Shown in pieces: positions 1-11,292 of a stretch of DNA of 64,000 nt. Made by a program: the position numbers and the translations under genes. Origin of the DNA: Numida meleagris (taxonomy: Eukaryota > Chordata > Aves > Galliformes > Numididae); NCBI RefSeq assembly GCF_002078875.1, contig NC_034412.1, positions 79,197,846 to 79,261,845 of the forward strand. The letters run 5' to 3'. The notes under the pieces were generated by a model, which made no database searches, was not told where the DNA came from, and saw only the letters and a program-made list of their open reading frames with translations. The stretch's first letter is position 1; every line of letters starts with the position of its first letter.

Positions 1-1652
1 TGCCTTTCACCAGAAGTTGTTCTGTGAAAGCTTATTGTGAGAGATTTTGTCAAAGGCTTGAAAGTTTGTAAAAAGTATTCCAGTGACTTCTTTACCATCT
101 ACTATTTGACATTTTTAAGGAAATCTAATGGATTAGGAATTAAAATTTACTGACTAAACCAGTTCCACATTTATTTCTGACATTTGAGTAAGCAGTTACC
201 TTTTCATTACTCGGGACTTCTTTTAAAAGAAGCATATGCATATAAAAGTTCATCAGTTCACAACTCACACACTGTCTTTTTTTATAGACAAATGATTCAA
301 GGAACACTGAAGATGTTTTGGATCTTGTAATTTTTTACCTTAATTTAGAATGCTCTATGCCTAGTAAATTATGACTCTACTGAAGCCTTTTCTCTGTCAA
401 ATTTTGTTGCAATTGGCCAGTGCATCAGAAATTACAAGAAGAGAATAAACATTTCCATAGTTCTCTACTACACAGATGTTCTATATGTACCATCAAGAAT
501 TCAAGCCTTAGAAAACTGAACTGAAGATAGATATATTCAGTGCTTCAAAGAGTGAGAGCATACACTACTGTAGTGGATCCCCATTTCATTCCCGGTTGAT
601 CATTTCTTACTATCCTTTAATACCATCCCCTGATCCAAGAGAATAAGAGCTATGTAATATGTTCTTTTGTTCAGCCTTGTTTTCTGGTAGCCTAAGAAAC
701 TCGTGCAGTATTTCACAATTCTGAGTCACACTTCAAGACCTGCCACTGATGGATGGGAATAGAAAGTTTGCAATACCATGATTAAAGCTTCCTGGAAATT
801 TGCAATAATAATCTGACACTAAGGTTATTTAGGGTTACAAATCTGAATATTCAAATCATTTCAACTCAGAAATACTCTGACAGCACCAAACTTTTATGCT
901 TATTTTCTTTGTCACTTTTGTTCATATCCTTTGTGATACTTCATCACATGCAGCTATATTTTTCCCCCAGAGTGTCTGTTCTGTTCAGTGCCCAAGACAA
1001 ACCATGAAGGAGAGAATTAAAAATAAGTGAGTAGGCGCAAGTGTGGAATTTTCAGGTTTGACACGTTGTCGTTGTAACACACATATTTACTTTACAATTG
1101 TTGTTCTTCATTTTTTCTAACTTCTCTATAAAATTAATATATTCAATATTAAAATAATGAAGACAAAATCCAAAATCACTTTTAGCAGAGCTGTAGTTAT
1201 TTCAGGATATGGATTTCTGAGGTACGGTTAAGTGAAATGTGTATTTAATATTAATAAATATGTATCTTTTCAGAAGGGCCAAATATTCTTCTGAATGTCC
1301 TTTTCTTGGTTGCAATCAGTTTAGCTTTGATTATCGGTTTGCTTAATCAAGATCCAAGGAAAATAAAAGAATAAATATATTTTGTCCAGGAGAATGATTC
1401 CTTCTACTCTAGTTTCAGATAAAGTCAGAGGAAACCAATGTATCTTTCTTCTGCTCCTGAAAGTACAAGTCTCAGATTTGACTGAGATATATGTAAACTC
1501 ATTTGCTTATTGCAAATGGAATGCTCAAATAGAGTATGCTGTGTCAGAAATTCATATTCAGTCCATTCCTATACTGAAAGGTACATCTTTGATTATCAAC
1601 TATACAATCCCATTAAGAAATTTCTCCAGATTAACATACGTGTCCCCGGATT

Positions 1653-1695
1653 TACAGTTGACCTCTATTTGTCTACAGTTGACCTCTAAATTGTC
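1653..1695. repeat. Two-copy 21/22-bp tandem duplication
   Basis: Two adjacent units, 1653-1673 and 1674-1695, share the core TACAGTTGACCTCTA and both end in TTGTC or TGTC. It looks like a simple local slippage duplication in otherwise unique DNA. Confidence 0.75.
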
Positions 1696-2253
1696 TTTTA
1701 TATTCTTATCTTATAACAGTTCTATATTTATTAAGGTTATTATCTTGATGAATTTCAATCATCCAGCCTCCTAATATTCCATTAAATGGTGAATGTTTTT
1801 TATTCTTCTCCTTTATAATTATTTCTGATAATCTCATACCTCATCCAGACAGGCCTCTATTCCCTTCAATAATTCTAGACCAGCAGAGGAGGGCTGATAT
1901 GCAGAGAGGTTCTTTTACTATTAAGTGTAGGAAAACAGTGTGTGAAGTCAATGGGCTTCAGAAAAGCATGAGAATTACCTGGTGGAGACCCAGTTACATA
2001 ATCTCCATGAGTCCACATGAGCTGACAAAAACATGTCAAGACACAAATTTACTAGAAGTAGGTTCTCTTCCTGTATTTTCCGCAAGGAAAACTGCAGGAG
2101 ATATTGTATCCAATTATTCACCTTCATTTATTCATTCTTTCATCACTGGGACACTCATTCCTCTGTACATTTATCTCATACTTTTCTCCTTTCACTAATT
2201 TTTTTTGTCTGTTTCTTTTTGCTGTCTTTTTCAACTCTGTAAAAATCTGAGGG

Positions 2254-2300
2254 TTTTTTGTTTTTTTTTTTTTGTTGTTTGTTTGTTTGTTTGTTTGTTT
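2254..2300. repeat. T-rich and (GTTT)n simple repeat
   Basis: A run of T broken by single G residues grades into about six GTTT units at 2277-2300. It is low-complexity DNA with no other feature attached. Confidence 0.9.
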
Positions 2301-5300
2301 TGGCTCTTAATCTTATTTGATTTCGGTTTGTTTTTACCTTTTTTTTCAATTTTATATTTTATTAGTCCTGTCTCATTTTCTTTTTTTCCCCTCATTAACA
2401 TTTTTCCTTAAAAAAAAATTGTAATAGGCTCCACTTCACTGTTATGATTTGCATTTGCAAAAAGAAAATGAACAGAGTAGTTAGAATTCCCTGTCTATCC
2501 TTTGCATATACATACTACCTAGAGACCTAGATAATTAGAAGTTTGATAAATATTTTCAATATAATTAGTGATAATTACACAGGAAAATGGTGTATACCCA
2601 TTAGAACCAGGTAGGAGAAGACAGAGTATTTCTAACACATTTCCCTACCTGACAAGGTTTTTGCATTTTAAATCATCTATTTTCCAGTTAGATGAACGAG
2701 GCATATTTTTATTATTGTTAAAAAGATTTTTCATACTATCCAATTGCTATTTACTGCTGTATAGAGAATTTTGCATGTTTCTCTAAAAGAATAGTCTATG
2801 AAATGTTTTTCCTATTAAGATTATGATAAATTTCTAGGCAAGTTACTGTCTTGTCAGTCAGAAGCGGTTTAGCTTTCAATGATTAAAAAAGAGTAGGTAG
2901 TTTCATGAAAAGTACTGTCAGAAAATGTTCACAATTTGTAAAATAGCTACAGCTTTAAGATAGAAAGGTTACATCAAACTGAACCAATAACTGTCAGGTC
3001 AGTATGTAAACAAATAACTAAGTGAATCCAGTTAGTACCCAGATACAGTTCAATTAAATATAAACCATCCATAGCCTGTCTACAAACACAAGTATGAATA
3101 ATGTAGTTATGTCAGTAGGGTTTGTCTTAATTAGATCAGAGCTATTTATGTAATTTTTAGGCAACAGATACAGTCAATTACGGCAGTTCCAATTTCCTTT
3201 GTTTAGAGAAGGATACAAGGCAGGGCTGACCATTGTCTGCAACGCTACAAGTATTTATTTTTAACACAGGACTCATGTCTCCTATTTAGAGAAATACAAA
3301 TTCTTTTTTTCCTTGATGAGAAAACAGCAAATGATTTAGCTTCTTTTGGCTAATCAAACAAAAAAACCCCAACAAACTAATTGGAATTAGCATGGAAAAA
3401 TTAACTTTTAGCTGTTAACACAGAAGAAATATCCTCATTTTCTTTGTTATCTGGAAACATCTTTTCTACAAAGCTGGAATTGGAAAGCTTAGACCAACCA
3501 CCTTAAATACCAAGAACTGGATCAATATGAATTGAAGAAATACTGAGGGAAAAAAAAGTATGACAAAACCCTAAATCATTTAAAGGATTTTGTATTTTTA
3601 TCCCCATCTGTATAGGATGAGAACACAGCTGCTGCAAACTAGCTTATCTCCCTGAATTACAGGACTGTTAAATAAAATATTATTCTTTTTGAATTTTTTT
3701 CTGTCTTGATAGACTAAGATATTTAATTGACAAAGAGTATAGAGATGCTGGAAATAAGGTCTAACAATCCTTTCAAATTATCTCCTCCTTAGTGAAAAAA
3801 ATTGCTTGCTTAGTTATTAAGGGTTAGTTCTGATCTGCAGCAAGGTGTTTTGCTCTGTATTCCTGGCATAGCTAGTCTCCACAGCACTGGAAGTCAAAAT
3901 AATACACTGTAAGCTTTAGCTAAGATTTATATAATGTGACGAAGAATATTGAAAAGTGTAATCGGTCATTATGGCCATAGTGAATCCTCTTGTTTATACT
4001 GACTTTTCAAGGACAAGCACAATATACTTTGGTTTGGTGGATTTACAGTGGTAAAAGACTGTCTGCCACTCTTTATCATGCATGTTAAAAGTGAGAATCC
4101 AAGACAAAGAAAAATATAGACATTTTTCATAGTCAAAATACTAGCTTTGAGTTGAGAAAGTGATTGCTGAAGAATAGGATGATATTCTGCATGATGTATG
4201 AGTGTCTTAAACAACAAAAGATTCCTTAACAGGTTTGCCAGGCTTTGAATCAAGTCTTGTGTTTTGCAAGTGGAGCAGGAGTATGTAATATATTTTTTAG
4301 CTTTCCTTTTTTGTCCTTTGTGCAGGCATTTAGAGGTGATGAAAGAAAGAAACGTTATCACTGGCTTGAGCAAGCCATTGTGTGGGTAGTTAAGAAAAGT
4401 TTTTTCATTTCATTTTTGTAGAACTTTTTTCTCTTCTCTCTCAAACTCAGGCATTTAATTTTTTTCTGTGTTTGAAGTATGCAGCTTCAAAATAGTGTAT
4501 TGTTATTTCTTTTTCAGAGTATTGTAATAATATGGATCAAAAATATTAAGCTGATATCAGGTAAAACATGGGAGAACATTAAAACTTTCTAGAAAATACA
4601 CCCCGTGCATACGCATGTGAGGAAAGAGCCTGTCCATATAAATGACTGAGAAGGGGATACTAGAACACACAAGCAAATATTGAGGGTAGAATGAAAAACA
4701 TTTCCACTAGTGCAGTCTTAGGCCAGTTTGAAGTGGTTCAGGGTTGTAGAGTGATTCAATCCACTGAAAAGTTTTTTAACAATGAAAGTGACTAACTGAT
4801 TATCTGAATGAGGTCCAGATAAAAGCTGGACCATCTCTGTTATTCCTGGGTGACTGTCTTTCACAAATCATAAGCTAAATTTGCCTCCATGTTGCAAACC
4901 TAAGGAGGAATGCCCAGGATTACCTGATGCATCAGACAGATGTGTACCATAAAGGATCCTTCCAAGCCAACTCAGAAGTGCGTCTCCTGAGTGGTGCATC
5001 AATGACTGTACTGCCTTGTGGCTTCAAACTTGTCAAAGTGTCAGTGACACCGGTGAAAATGAAAACACTTTTTCAGACACTACGCAGGCTAAAGCAAAAC
5101 AGCTTGAAAATTTAAGCTTCTCACATCATCAGAAGAACTGGAAACATTCTCAGCTTTTCTATACTGGGCTTTGGTAATAGAATCTGCACTGCTCTAATAG
5201 CTATGTTCATACACAGTCCAGTCTTGAATTAAATTATATCCTGCAATACATTTTGGTAACTGATGATTTTCCAAGCATCTTCTTTGCATATCTTTTTAGT

Positions 5301-5964
5301 ATTAGAGTCCACTTATAACAGACTGAAGACCAATCTTTAGCTAGTCTTATTGTCATTGAAATTTAGGATATGTCAAAAAGGCAATCTATCAGGAAGGAAA
5401 AAAATAAAGATTATGATCACATCCATGATACTCCTTGTCACTTACAGAATTTCTTTGGGTACTTACTGCCAATTTACTCCTAGATGTTACCAATGCCACA
5501 GGCAGGTAGATTCATTTTTAATAATACCTTTCCCAAATGTCAGTCCTAGAACTGGAAAGGAGTACTAAAATTAGCCAGTAACATCTTTTCAACAAAGTAG
5601 AACTGCCATTAGGCAGTAGGCATGCGTCCAGCTCACCAGCACTATGACTCATTCCTCCCTCAAGCCCCCCAGCAAATCAAGGAAGATGTAAAAGGCTAAT
5701 CAATTTTAATTTGTGATCCTGTTTAGTGTCAGGAAAAACTTCTATTTTCCTTTTTATTTTCTTCTGCAAAAGCAGAGAAAGAGCCTTCCAGAAGATTAAA
5801 AGGCATGACTTGCTAATATACTGGCCCTGTTTGACATTTCCAAGAAAACATAGACTGCAGGCTGAGTTAGAAAGATCCTGGCAGCCAGTGTATATAATTC
5901 AGCAGCAGTCACTATCTAAGAGTAGGTAGAGCTGCTATGTCCTGGGATCTTACAGCTGTCATGC

Positions 5965-6134
5965 CATCACACTGCTGCCCAGAGAAGTTGTGGATGCTGC
6001 AGCCCTGGAGGTGTTGAAGGCCAGCTTGACTGGGGCCCTGGGCAGACTGATCTAGTGGGTGGAGACCCTGCCCATGGCAGGGGGATTGGAACTGCATAAT
6101 CTTTAAGATCCTATCCAATCCAAACTATTCTTTG
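5965..6134 (+). mobile_element. CR1: CR1 LINE, 3'-terminal fragment
   Basis: The sequence matches the last part of CR1. It encodes the decayed C-terminal motif that normally reads [16 protein letters not shown], then the signature 3' untranslated end (GATCTAGTGGGTGG, TGCCCATGGCAGGGGG, ATCTTTAAGATCC, CCAAACTATTCTTTG). Only about 170 bp remain, so this is a strongly 5'-truncated insertion, the usual outcome of CR1 target-primed reverse transcription. The last octamer (ATTCTTTG, normally ATTCTATG) runs straight into the mariner that begins at 6135, which suggests the mariner landed in the CR1 tail. The left boundary is approximate because similarity fades upstream. Confidence 0.85.
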
Positions 6135-6657
6135 AGGGCTGCTCCGAAAGTAGTGCCTCCTATTTTATTATGTTGACCCACCCTGTCACAGGTGAATGTT
6201 AGTGGTACGGCAGTAGAGGTTGAACCTTTCCACCAATATTCTGTCACGTGTTGTTGCAGTGCAACACGTAGCAACAGAGGAGCAGTCTGAAAAAATGGCA
6301 TCTGAAATGGAAGTGCATCTGAAGCAACGATGTGTATCTGAATTTCTCCATATGAAAAAAGTTGTCCTATTGACATTCACTGACGCTTGCTGAACATGTA
6401 TGGAGACCAAACAGTAGATGTGAGCACGATGTTGCAGTGGTGACAGCAACAGTGGGCCACCTCCCCTGATGCAGATTTTTATAAGCATGGCATGTAGGCT
6501 CTTGTTCATCACTGGTGAAAATGCATAGCTAATGGTAATGACTATGTTGAAAAATAGTCTTCTGTAGCAGACAATTTGCTCTATCAAATAGTGTTATTGT
6601 GCTCTTTGTTCTAGTTTCCATGGAAATAAATAGGAGGCATTATTTTCAGTGAAACCT
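6135..6657 (+). mobile_element. Galluhop-type mariner DNA transposon, internally deleted
   Basis: Imperfect terminal inverted repeats bracket 523 bp: AGGGCTGCTCCGAAAGTAGT at 6135 is matched in reverse complement by GGAGGCATTATTTTCAGTGA ending near 6657. Inside are two pieces of a mariner transposase. The first starts at the ATG at 6307 (MEVHLKQRC...) and, after a frame change, gives a YGDQTVDVST motif near 6397, part of the mariner DNA-binding region. The second, near 6475-6555, reads DADFY, then HW, then KCIAN and DYVEK with stops between, the typical mariner C-terminus. The catalytic DDD core that should lie between them is absent, so this is a non-autonomous, dead derivative. Galluhop is known from galliform genomes; that name is by recognition only. 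Confidence 0.85.
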
Positions 6658-7146
6658 ATGTACGAGTCTTTGTTCTATATACATATACACACACAATATT
6701 TTATGGAGGCAATCTTTAGGCTTTAATAGAAACTCATCTAAAAATATCCAACAGCCAAATTTGAACCTCCATTTCAGCTATGGCGCAGTCTAACTGCATG
6801 TTTTACTAATGTGCTCTATTTTACTCCTTGCTAGCAAGTTTGGAATTGCCACTTGAATGCTATTTTGAATTAGATTCCCTCTCTACTAAATTTTAGCTGT
6901 GCCCATTTCTTAGTTTTTCAAGCGTGTTTTTGGGTACCTTTCTATTTTTTGACAAGCTGTAGTAAAAGGAAAATATTTCAAGCCTCTCACTTAAAAGGGA
7001 AAAGTTAGTCCACAAAGCTTTTTGTAGGAAGAGTTGATGACAGAAAACTCCAGGGCAGGAGTGAAAGCAGCCTTGTACTGCAGAACTTACAGATTCCAGC
7101 CTATCAGTTACACTGACCTTTACATCAAAGGGCCTTCAGGTAAGAG

Positions 7147-7169
7147 AGATAACAGCAATCCTGTTATCT
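7147..7169. repeat. Perfect 9-bp inverted repeat carrying two GATA motifs
   Basis: AGATAACAG at 7147-7155 and CTGTTATCT at 7161-7169 are exact reverse complements separated by 5 nt. Each arm contains the WGATAR core (AGATAA) bound by GATA-family factors. The arrangement is visible in the sequence; any regulatory role is inference. Confidence 0.6.
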
Positions 7170-7709
7170 GGCCCTTTTTGATATTTTTGTAACCATTTAT
7201 CCCAATGATAAATTAGAAAAAGTGGGGGTGGGATATTCTTCTACTCAGAGTAGTTCTGCTTTCTACCTTTCCCTTGCTCTCCCCACAACCACTACCACTA
7301 CCAATTTCCCATGAAGACAGCAAGCACATTTTTTAATAAGGACTTTTTAATAAGTTGGTCGGAACCTTTACACTAGATATAAATACCAGCCTTAGAAGTG
7401 AAGAACGCTTCCAGATGGGTGCTGTTTGCTTTGGATGCACCCAATGAGACCAACGGGTTTCTGGTAGGGTCTGCCTGCACTGGGTGTTTACCATAGCATG
7501 GTAAATCTCTGTGGCAGGAGGCTGACTCAGGAGAGACACAGATAACAACCAATTTATTTGAATACTCATTTATTAATTATGTTTTTTAATGAACAAAAGA
7601 TAGATATTGACATGGTTAATGCAATTATTTCCTCTCACACAGACTCATAGCTTCAGACCTGTTGTAACAACTAGGAGGCCAAAGTCAGCTCTTTAGCAGG
7701 AAGAGGAGG

Positions 7710-7738
7710 TTCATAATGACAGTATGTGTCATTATGAA
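7710..7738. repeat. Perfect 12-bp inverted repeat with 5-nt loop
   Basis: TTCATAATGACA at 7710-7721 pairs exactly with TGTCATTATGAA at 7727-7738 around GTATG. It could form a short cruciform or RNA hairpin. At 12 bp it is too short for a microRNA precursor and has no T-run or other terminator context. Confidence 0.8.
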
Positions 7739-9810
7739 TGACAGTGATTTCTTGCTGGGTGATGATAAAGTCCTTCCGAGGTCCTTTGTTTGAAATATAT
7801 GCAGAGTCTTGTAGATTGGATATGCTCTAAGTTATACAGTCTGATGGTGTTACTGTGTGCTGATGCCTTTAGACAACCTCTTAGTATCACAAATTTAACA
7901 TTTCCTACAGATTTAACAAAGCCACTATATTCCCGAGTTTAGCAGTTTGTGGTAGATTTTCAGACAGTATTTCTCAGTAAATAATTTTTCTCCCTTTGGC
8001 CTGCTGTTTTCTGATAAGTGCTTCTCCATCTGCATCTGTAGATACCTGTTGGGACCCATTCACAACAGCTCATGACTAAGTCAACATACACTTCTGAGAG
8101 CACACTATGTGATAGTCCCACTTAGTGTACATTATTAAAAAGTTTTCACAAGCTTTCCAAAGCTTCCTAGCACATTCACTATCAGATGTTTACAATGCCT
8201 GAAAAGTAAGGATAAACACCAGTAAGAAGCAAGAAATATCTGCAATACCATGCCATCTCCAGCTCAATTATCCTTCTTAGTACTCTGTGTTCTAATTTTC
8301 ACATCTTAAAGTTTTAATAACAAATGTATTTTTAGAAGCAGTGCTACTATTTACCTACCTGATATTAACTCCCACCTCATATTATTAACATGATGAGATA
8401 CTATCTAGTAGTTGGATGAAGTATGGAGATTGAAGTTTTGAAAAGATGATGATTTCCATATTCTGCACGTCTACCTGCAAAGATTGCATGTGATGCAGTT
8501 TACTTCTTGACACTAGCTTCTTCATTCTCTGTTCAGTATTCTCACATTTTGCTGCACCTCTTCACAAAAACTGTCAAACTGCACAGCTGGAGTTAATAAA
8601 CTGAGGAAGGATGCCCATTACCAGTTACAGACATCCCTGTTGTTTGATGCTTTCAGTATTTCATTATCTCTGCATCAGCACTGGTAGTCCTGCAACTGAA
8701 AAGCCATCAAAATAACACAGCTTGAAATGATAAATGAAAGTAACAGAACAAGCACTGCACAGAGCATTCAATTCTGTGGGCTTTTCTAGCTGAACAGAGA
8801 TTTGTATCTGTGCTGTGGCAGTGGTATATAACACATAAAAGGTTTATCTAGATGTGTCTGTTGGCTTAAAGCCATTGTACTCATTTCACATAGACAATTT
8901 TCTGCAAGTGCTAGGAAACCTAATAAATTACCATTTATTGTTCTTTCTCAGGAAGAGATTTTAGAAAGATACAGGGTTTCATTTTTTTCTTTTTCATTAA
9001 GGAAAGGGGAAAATATAGCAAGGTCTAGTAAAAGCCTGTATCAACCACAAATAATCTTATTGAAAAATGATTATCACTTAATTGAAACTACTCAAATTAA
9101 TTAGTACATTCATTCCTGAACTGAGGTTAGGAATGTGACTGAGGACAGTACCAAATTCTCAATGAAGATTTAACATAACAGATCAGAATTCTTTGACCCA
9201 GTTTAACAATTAGCTGAAAGTGATGTGATGTGAAATTCAAATGTACACTCTATAGCAGGGAGTTTTTTCATCCTTTTCACAGAATTTCACAGAAATTCTT
9301 TCATCCTTAATAAACATGGCTAAATTTAAAACTGGAATGTATATATTATTTTATTGTTATAAATATTATCCAGTTAGTGTCAACAGCATGTTTCCAGCTA
9401 CTAAAACTGTACTGCTCTCAACATTTGGCAGATCTGCAATTTATTCATATAGCTGCTGTATATAATTAAGTATGTAAAGCAGAAGACTGAAATTGATAAT
9501 TAGCCCTAAAAAAAATTTGAAGTAATGCCTGGGAATTAAGCCATGCAGTTCCCAGTTTAGTCCAGAGAAATCACACAGCTAAATTTCTTTCACTGCTTAG
9601 GAGTTCAGGAGCCAGCTTCTACAGTATTCTTACTCATGGGACAGTAATTTGCACTTTCTTATTACTTATGGATCAAAACCACTGGAAGGGAAGACTCAGT
9701 GGTTAGATATTAACTAGACTGACACTGAAATACTATTCAGAAATATTCAGAACACTTGCAATAAATGCACTTTAGAATCAAGCTTTTGCCTTCCAGGTAT
9801 TTCCTACAAG

Positions 9811-9812
<2 letters not shown>

Positions 9813-9848
<36 letters not shown>
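9813..9848. repeat. Poly(A) run of 36 nt
   Basis: An uninterrupted A run. The DNA upstream shows no coding remnant that would mark it as the tail of a processed pseudogene. It creates artificial poly-Lys and poly-Phe open frames on the two strands. Confidence 0.95.
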
Positions 9849-9850
<2 letters not shown>

Positions 9851-9923
9851 CACGCAGATATTTTTAGCCCATTTTTCAGAGTTTGAAAGGCAGGGGACAA
9901 CTATACCTTCTATATCTTTACTC

Positions 9924-9957
9924 ACACTGACAAATACTTTCTTAACACTGACAAATA
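9924..9957. repeat. Two-copy direct repeat, 21-bp period
   Basis: ACACTGACAAATA occurs at 9924-9936 and again at 9945-9957. It is a small local duplication just downstream of the poly(A) run. Confidence 0.7.
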
Positions 9958-11001
9958 ACTATTTTTACAAACACATCTTTTGATACTATATACACTTCAG
10001 GTTTCCCTACTCTGAAAGTCAGTGAACTGACTTCCACAAGACTGCAAGGACCTCCAGTTGCTCAGGGATACCTTTCTTCTTTTCCTATTTGCGAAGTTAA
10101 TTTGAGGTAATCATTTTTCTTGTACCCGAACTGATTGCTGAAATACAGTTTCTCTTCTTACTCCACTCCCTAGTCACTTGCTTTGTTAATCTCTAGCAGG
10201 TATTTAGAATTAGTTTTCAAGCTGTGCCTCAGTCATCTTTTCCTGAGGCTTTGGAATTTCTCTTTTCTTAATAAAGTTTTTTTATCATTTTTTTATCCTT
10301 TTTTTTTTAATTCTTACCAATTCAGCAAGATCTTTTCGGTATTATGGAGCCCAAAACAGTGTAAAGCGCTCAAATAATGTCTCACCAATCTGCATTGAGA
10401 TAAAAAATTAATTACCTTCCCCCCTTCTCCTGACCTAATTCCTCTCATTATACTATACATGCTCAGTATGGTATTTGACGTTTTGCAGCATATCACTCAG
10501 TATTCTTCTTCAGAGTTTATGTTCTGCTCTGAGCCTGGGCTTTTCCCGTGGCCATGGAGTTTTACAAATTAGCTTTCTTCCATGTTACATGTTAAGCACT
10601 TTCACACTTCATATTTAACATGATTAAAGGTCAATTTTGTTGTATGTAGACCTTGATCATAGAAAGGCACAGGAAGGTCTTCCCTATGGTCTAAGGATAG
10701 AATAAACAGAAAAATGGTGTAGCTGGATGCAGAAAATATTTCTGTATTCTGTAGTAATACTGAGAATGCAGAAATCTCTTTTCTACTGGATAACACTAGC
10801 AGAGCTGGGTGTGAAAATTAATAATTTTATTTCAATATTCATACTGGTTTGTGCTGATCTTTCAATCTCTATACAATGTCATAAGATCAATTCTTGTTGT
10901 CTTGGGTTTTGTAATTTTTTTTTCTTCTTCAACAAAACTTTATTTCATTTTATTTTATTTTATTATCTTATAAACAGGATGGAGATCAACATTTTGCAGT
11001 T

Positions 11002-11292
11002 TGATAGTGATAGGACAAGGGAGAATGTTTTCAAAATAAAAGAGGGGAAATTTAGATTTGCTGTCAGATGGAAGTTCTTTACTGAGGGAGAAGTGAGGCC
11101 CTGCCACAGGCTGCCTAGAGAAGTTATTGATGCCCCATCCCTGAAGGCATTCAAGGCCAGGCTGAATGGGGCCCTGGGCAACATGATCTAGTAGTTGGCA
11201 ACGATGCCCATGGTGGGGGGTGGGGTTTGAATTAGATAATCTTTAAGACCCTTTACAACCCAAACTGTTCTGTGATTCTATGATACTATGAT
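11002..11292 (+). mobile_element. CR1: CR1 LINE, 3'-terminal fragment with C-terminal ORF2 remnant
   Basis: The first 190 bp stay open and encode the end of the CR1 polyprotein: a SDRTREN motif, KEGKFRF, KFFTEGEV, then LPREVIDAPSLKAFKARLNGA before a stop near 11190. After it comes the CR1 3' untranslated end with TGCCCATGGTGGGGGG, ATCTTTAAGACCC and a degenerate octamer tail (TTCTGTGA, TTCTATGA, TACTATGA). The copy is 5'-truncated inside the last portion of ORF2. A longer open frame running from 10727 simply joins unique upstream DNA to this remnant by chance and is not a gene. Confidence 0.9.

Larger units (their letters stand above)
1..5964. other. Unique AT-rich intergenic or intronic DNA
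   Basis: I see no gene or recognisable transposon here. The longest open frames (about 1382-1774 on plus, 3969-4373 on minus) start at TTG rather than ATG and show no domain or codon pattern I recognise. Minor structures are a 21/22-bp tandem duplication at 1653-1695, a T-rich and GTTT-rich tract at 2254-2300, and a small imperfect hairpin at 4-30. Confidence 0.7.
6658..11001. other. Unique AT-rich DNA with simple repeats
   Basis: No gene or transposon recognised. It holds a paired GATA-motif palindrome (7147-7169), a perfect 12-bp inverted repeat (7710-7738), a 36-nt poly(A) run (9813-9848) and a 13-bp direct repeat with 21-bp period (9924-9957). Short open frames here cross the poly(A) run or are rich in Phe and Ser, and look accidental. 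Confidence 0.7.

Noticed and set aside
1382..1774. Plus-strand open frame of about 130 codons
   Set aside because: It begins at TTG; the first ATG is four codons later. It has no motif, lies in AT-rich DNA and crosses a local tandem duplication, so it is most likely accidental.
3969..4373. Minus-strand open frame of 134 codons, the longest outside repeats
   Set aside because: It begins at TTG, shows no domain or signal I recognise, and its length is expected by chance in 64 kb read in six frames.
9282..9300. Heat-shock-element-like palindrome AGAATTTCACAGAAATTCT
   Set aside because: The spacing between the GAA and TTC blocks does not fit the nGAAnnTTCn rule, so it is only a small inverted repeat.
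10727..11191. Plus-strand open frame of 154 codons with a recognisable C-terminal part
   Set aside because: The recognisable part belongs to the CR1 remnant from 11002; the upstream part is unique DNA read through by chance.
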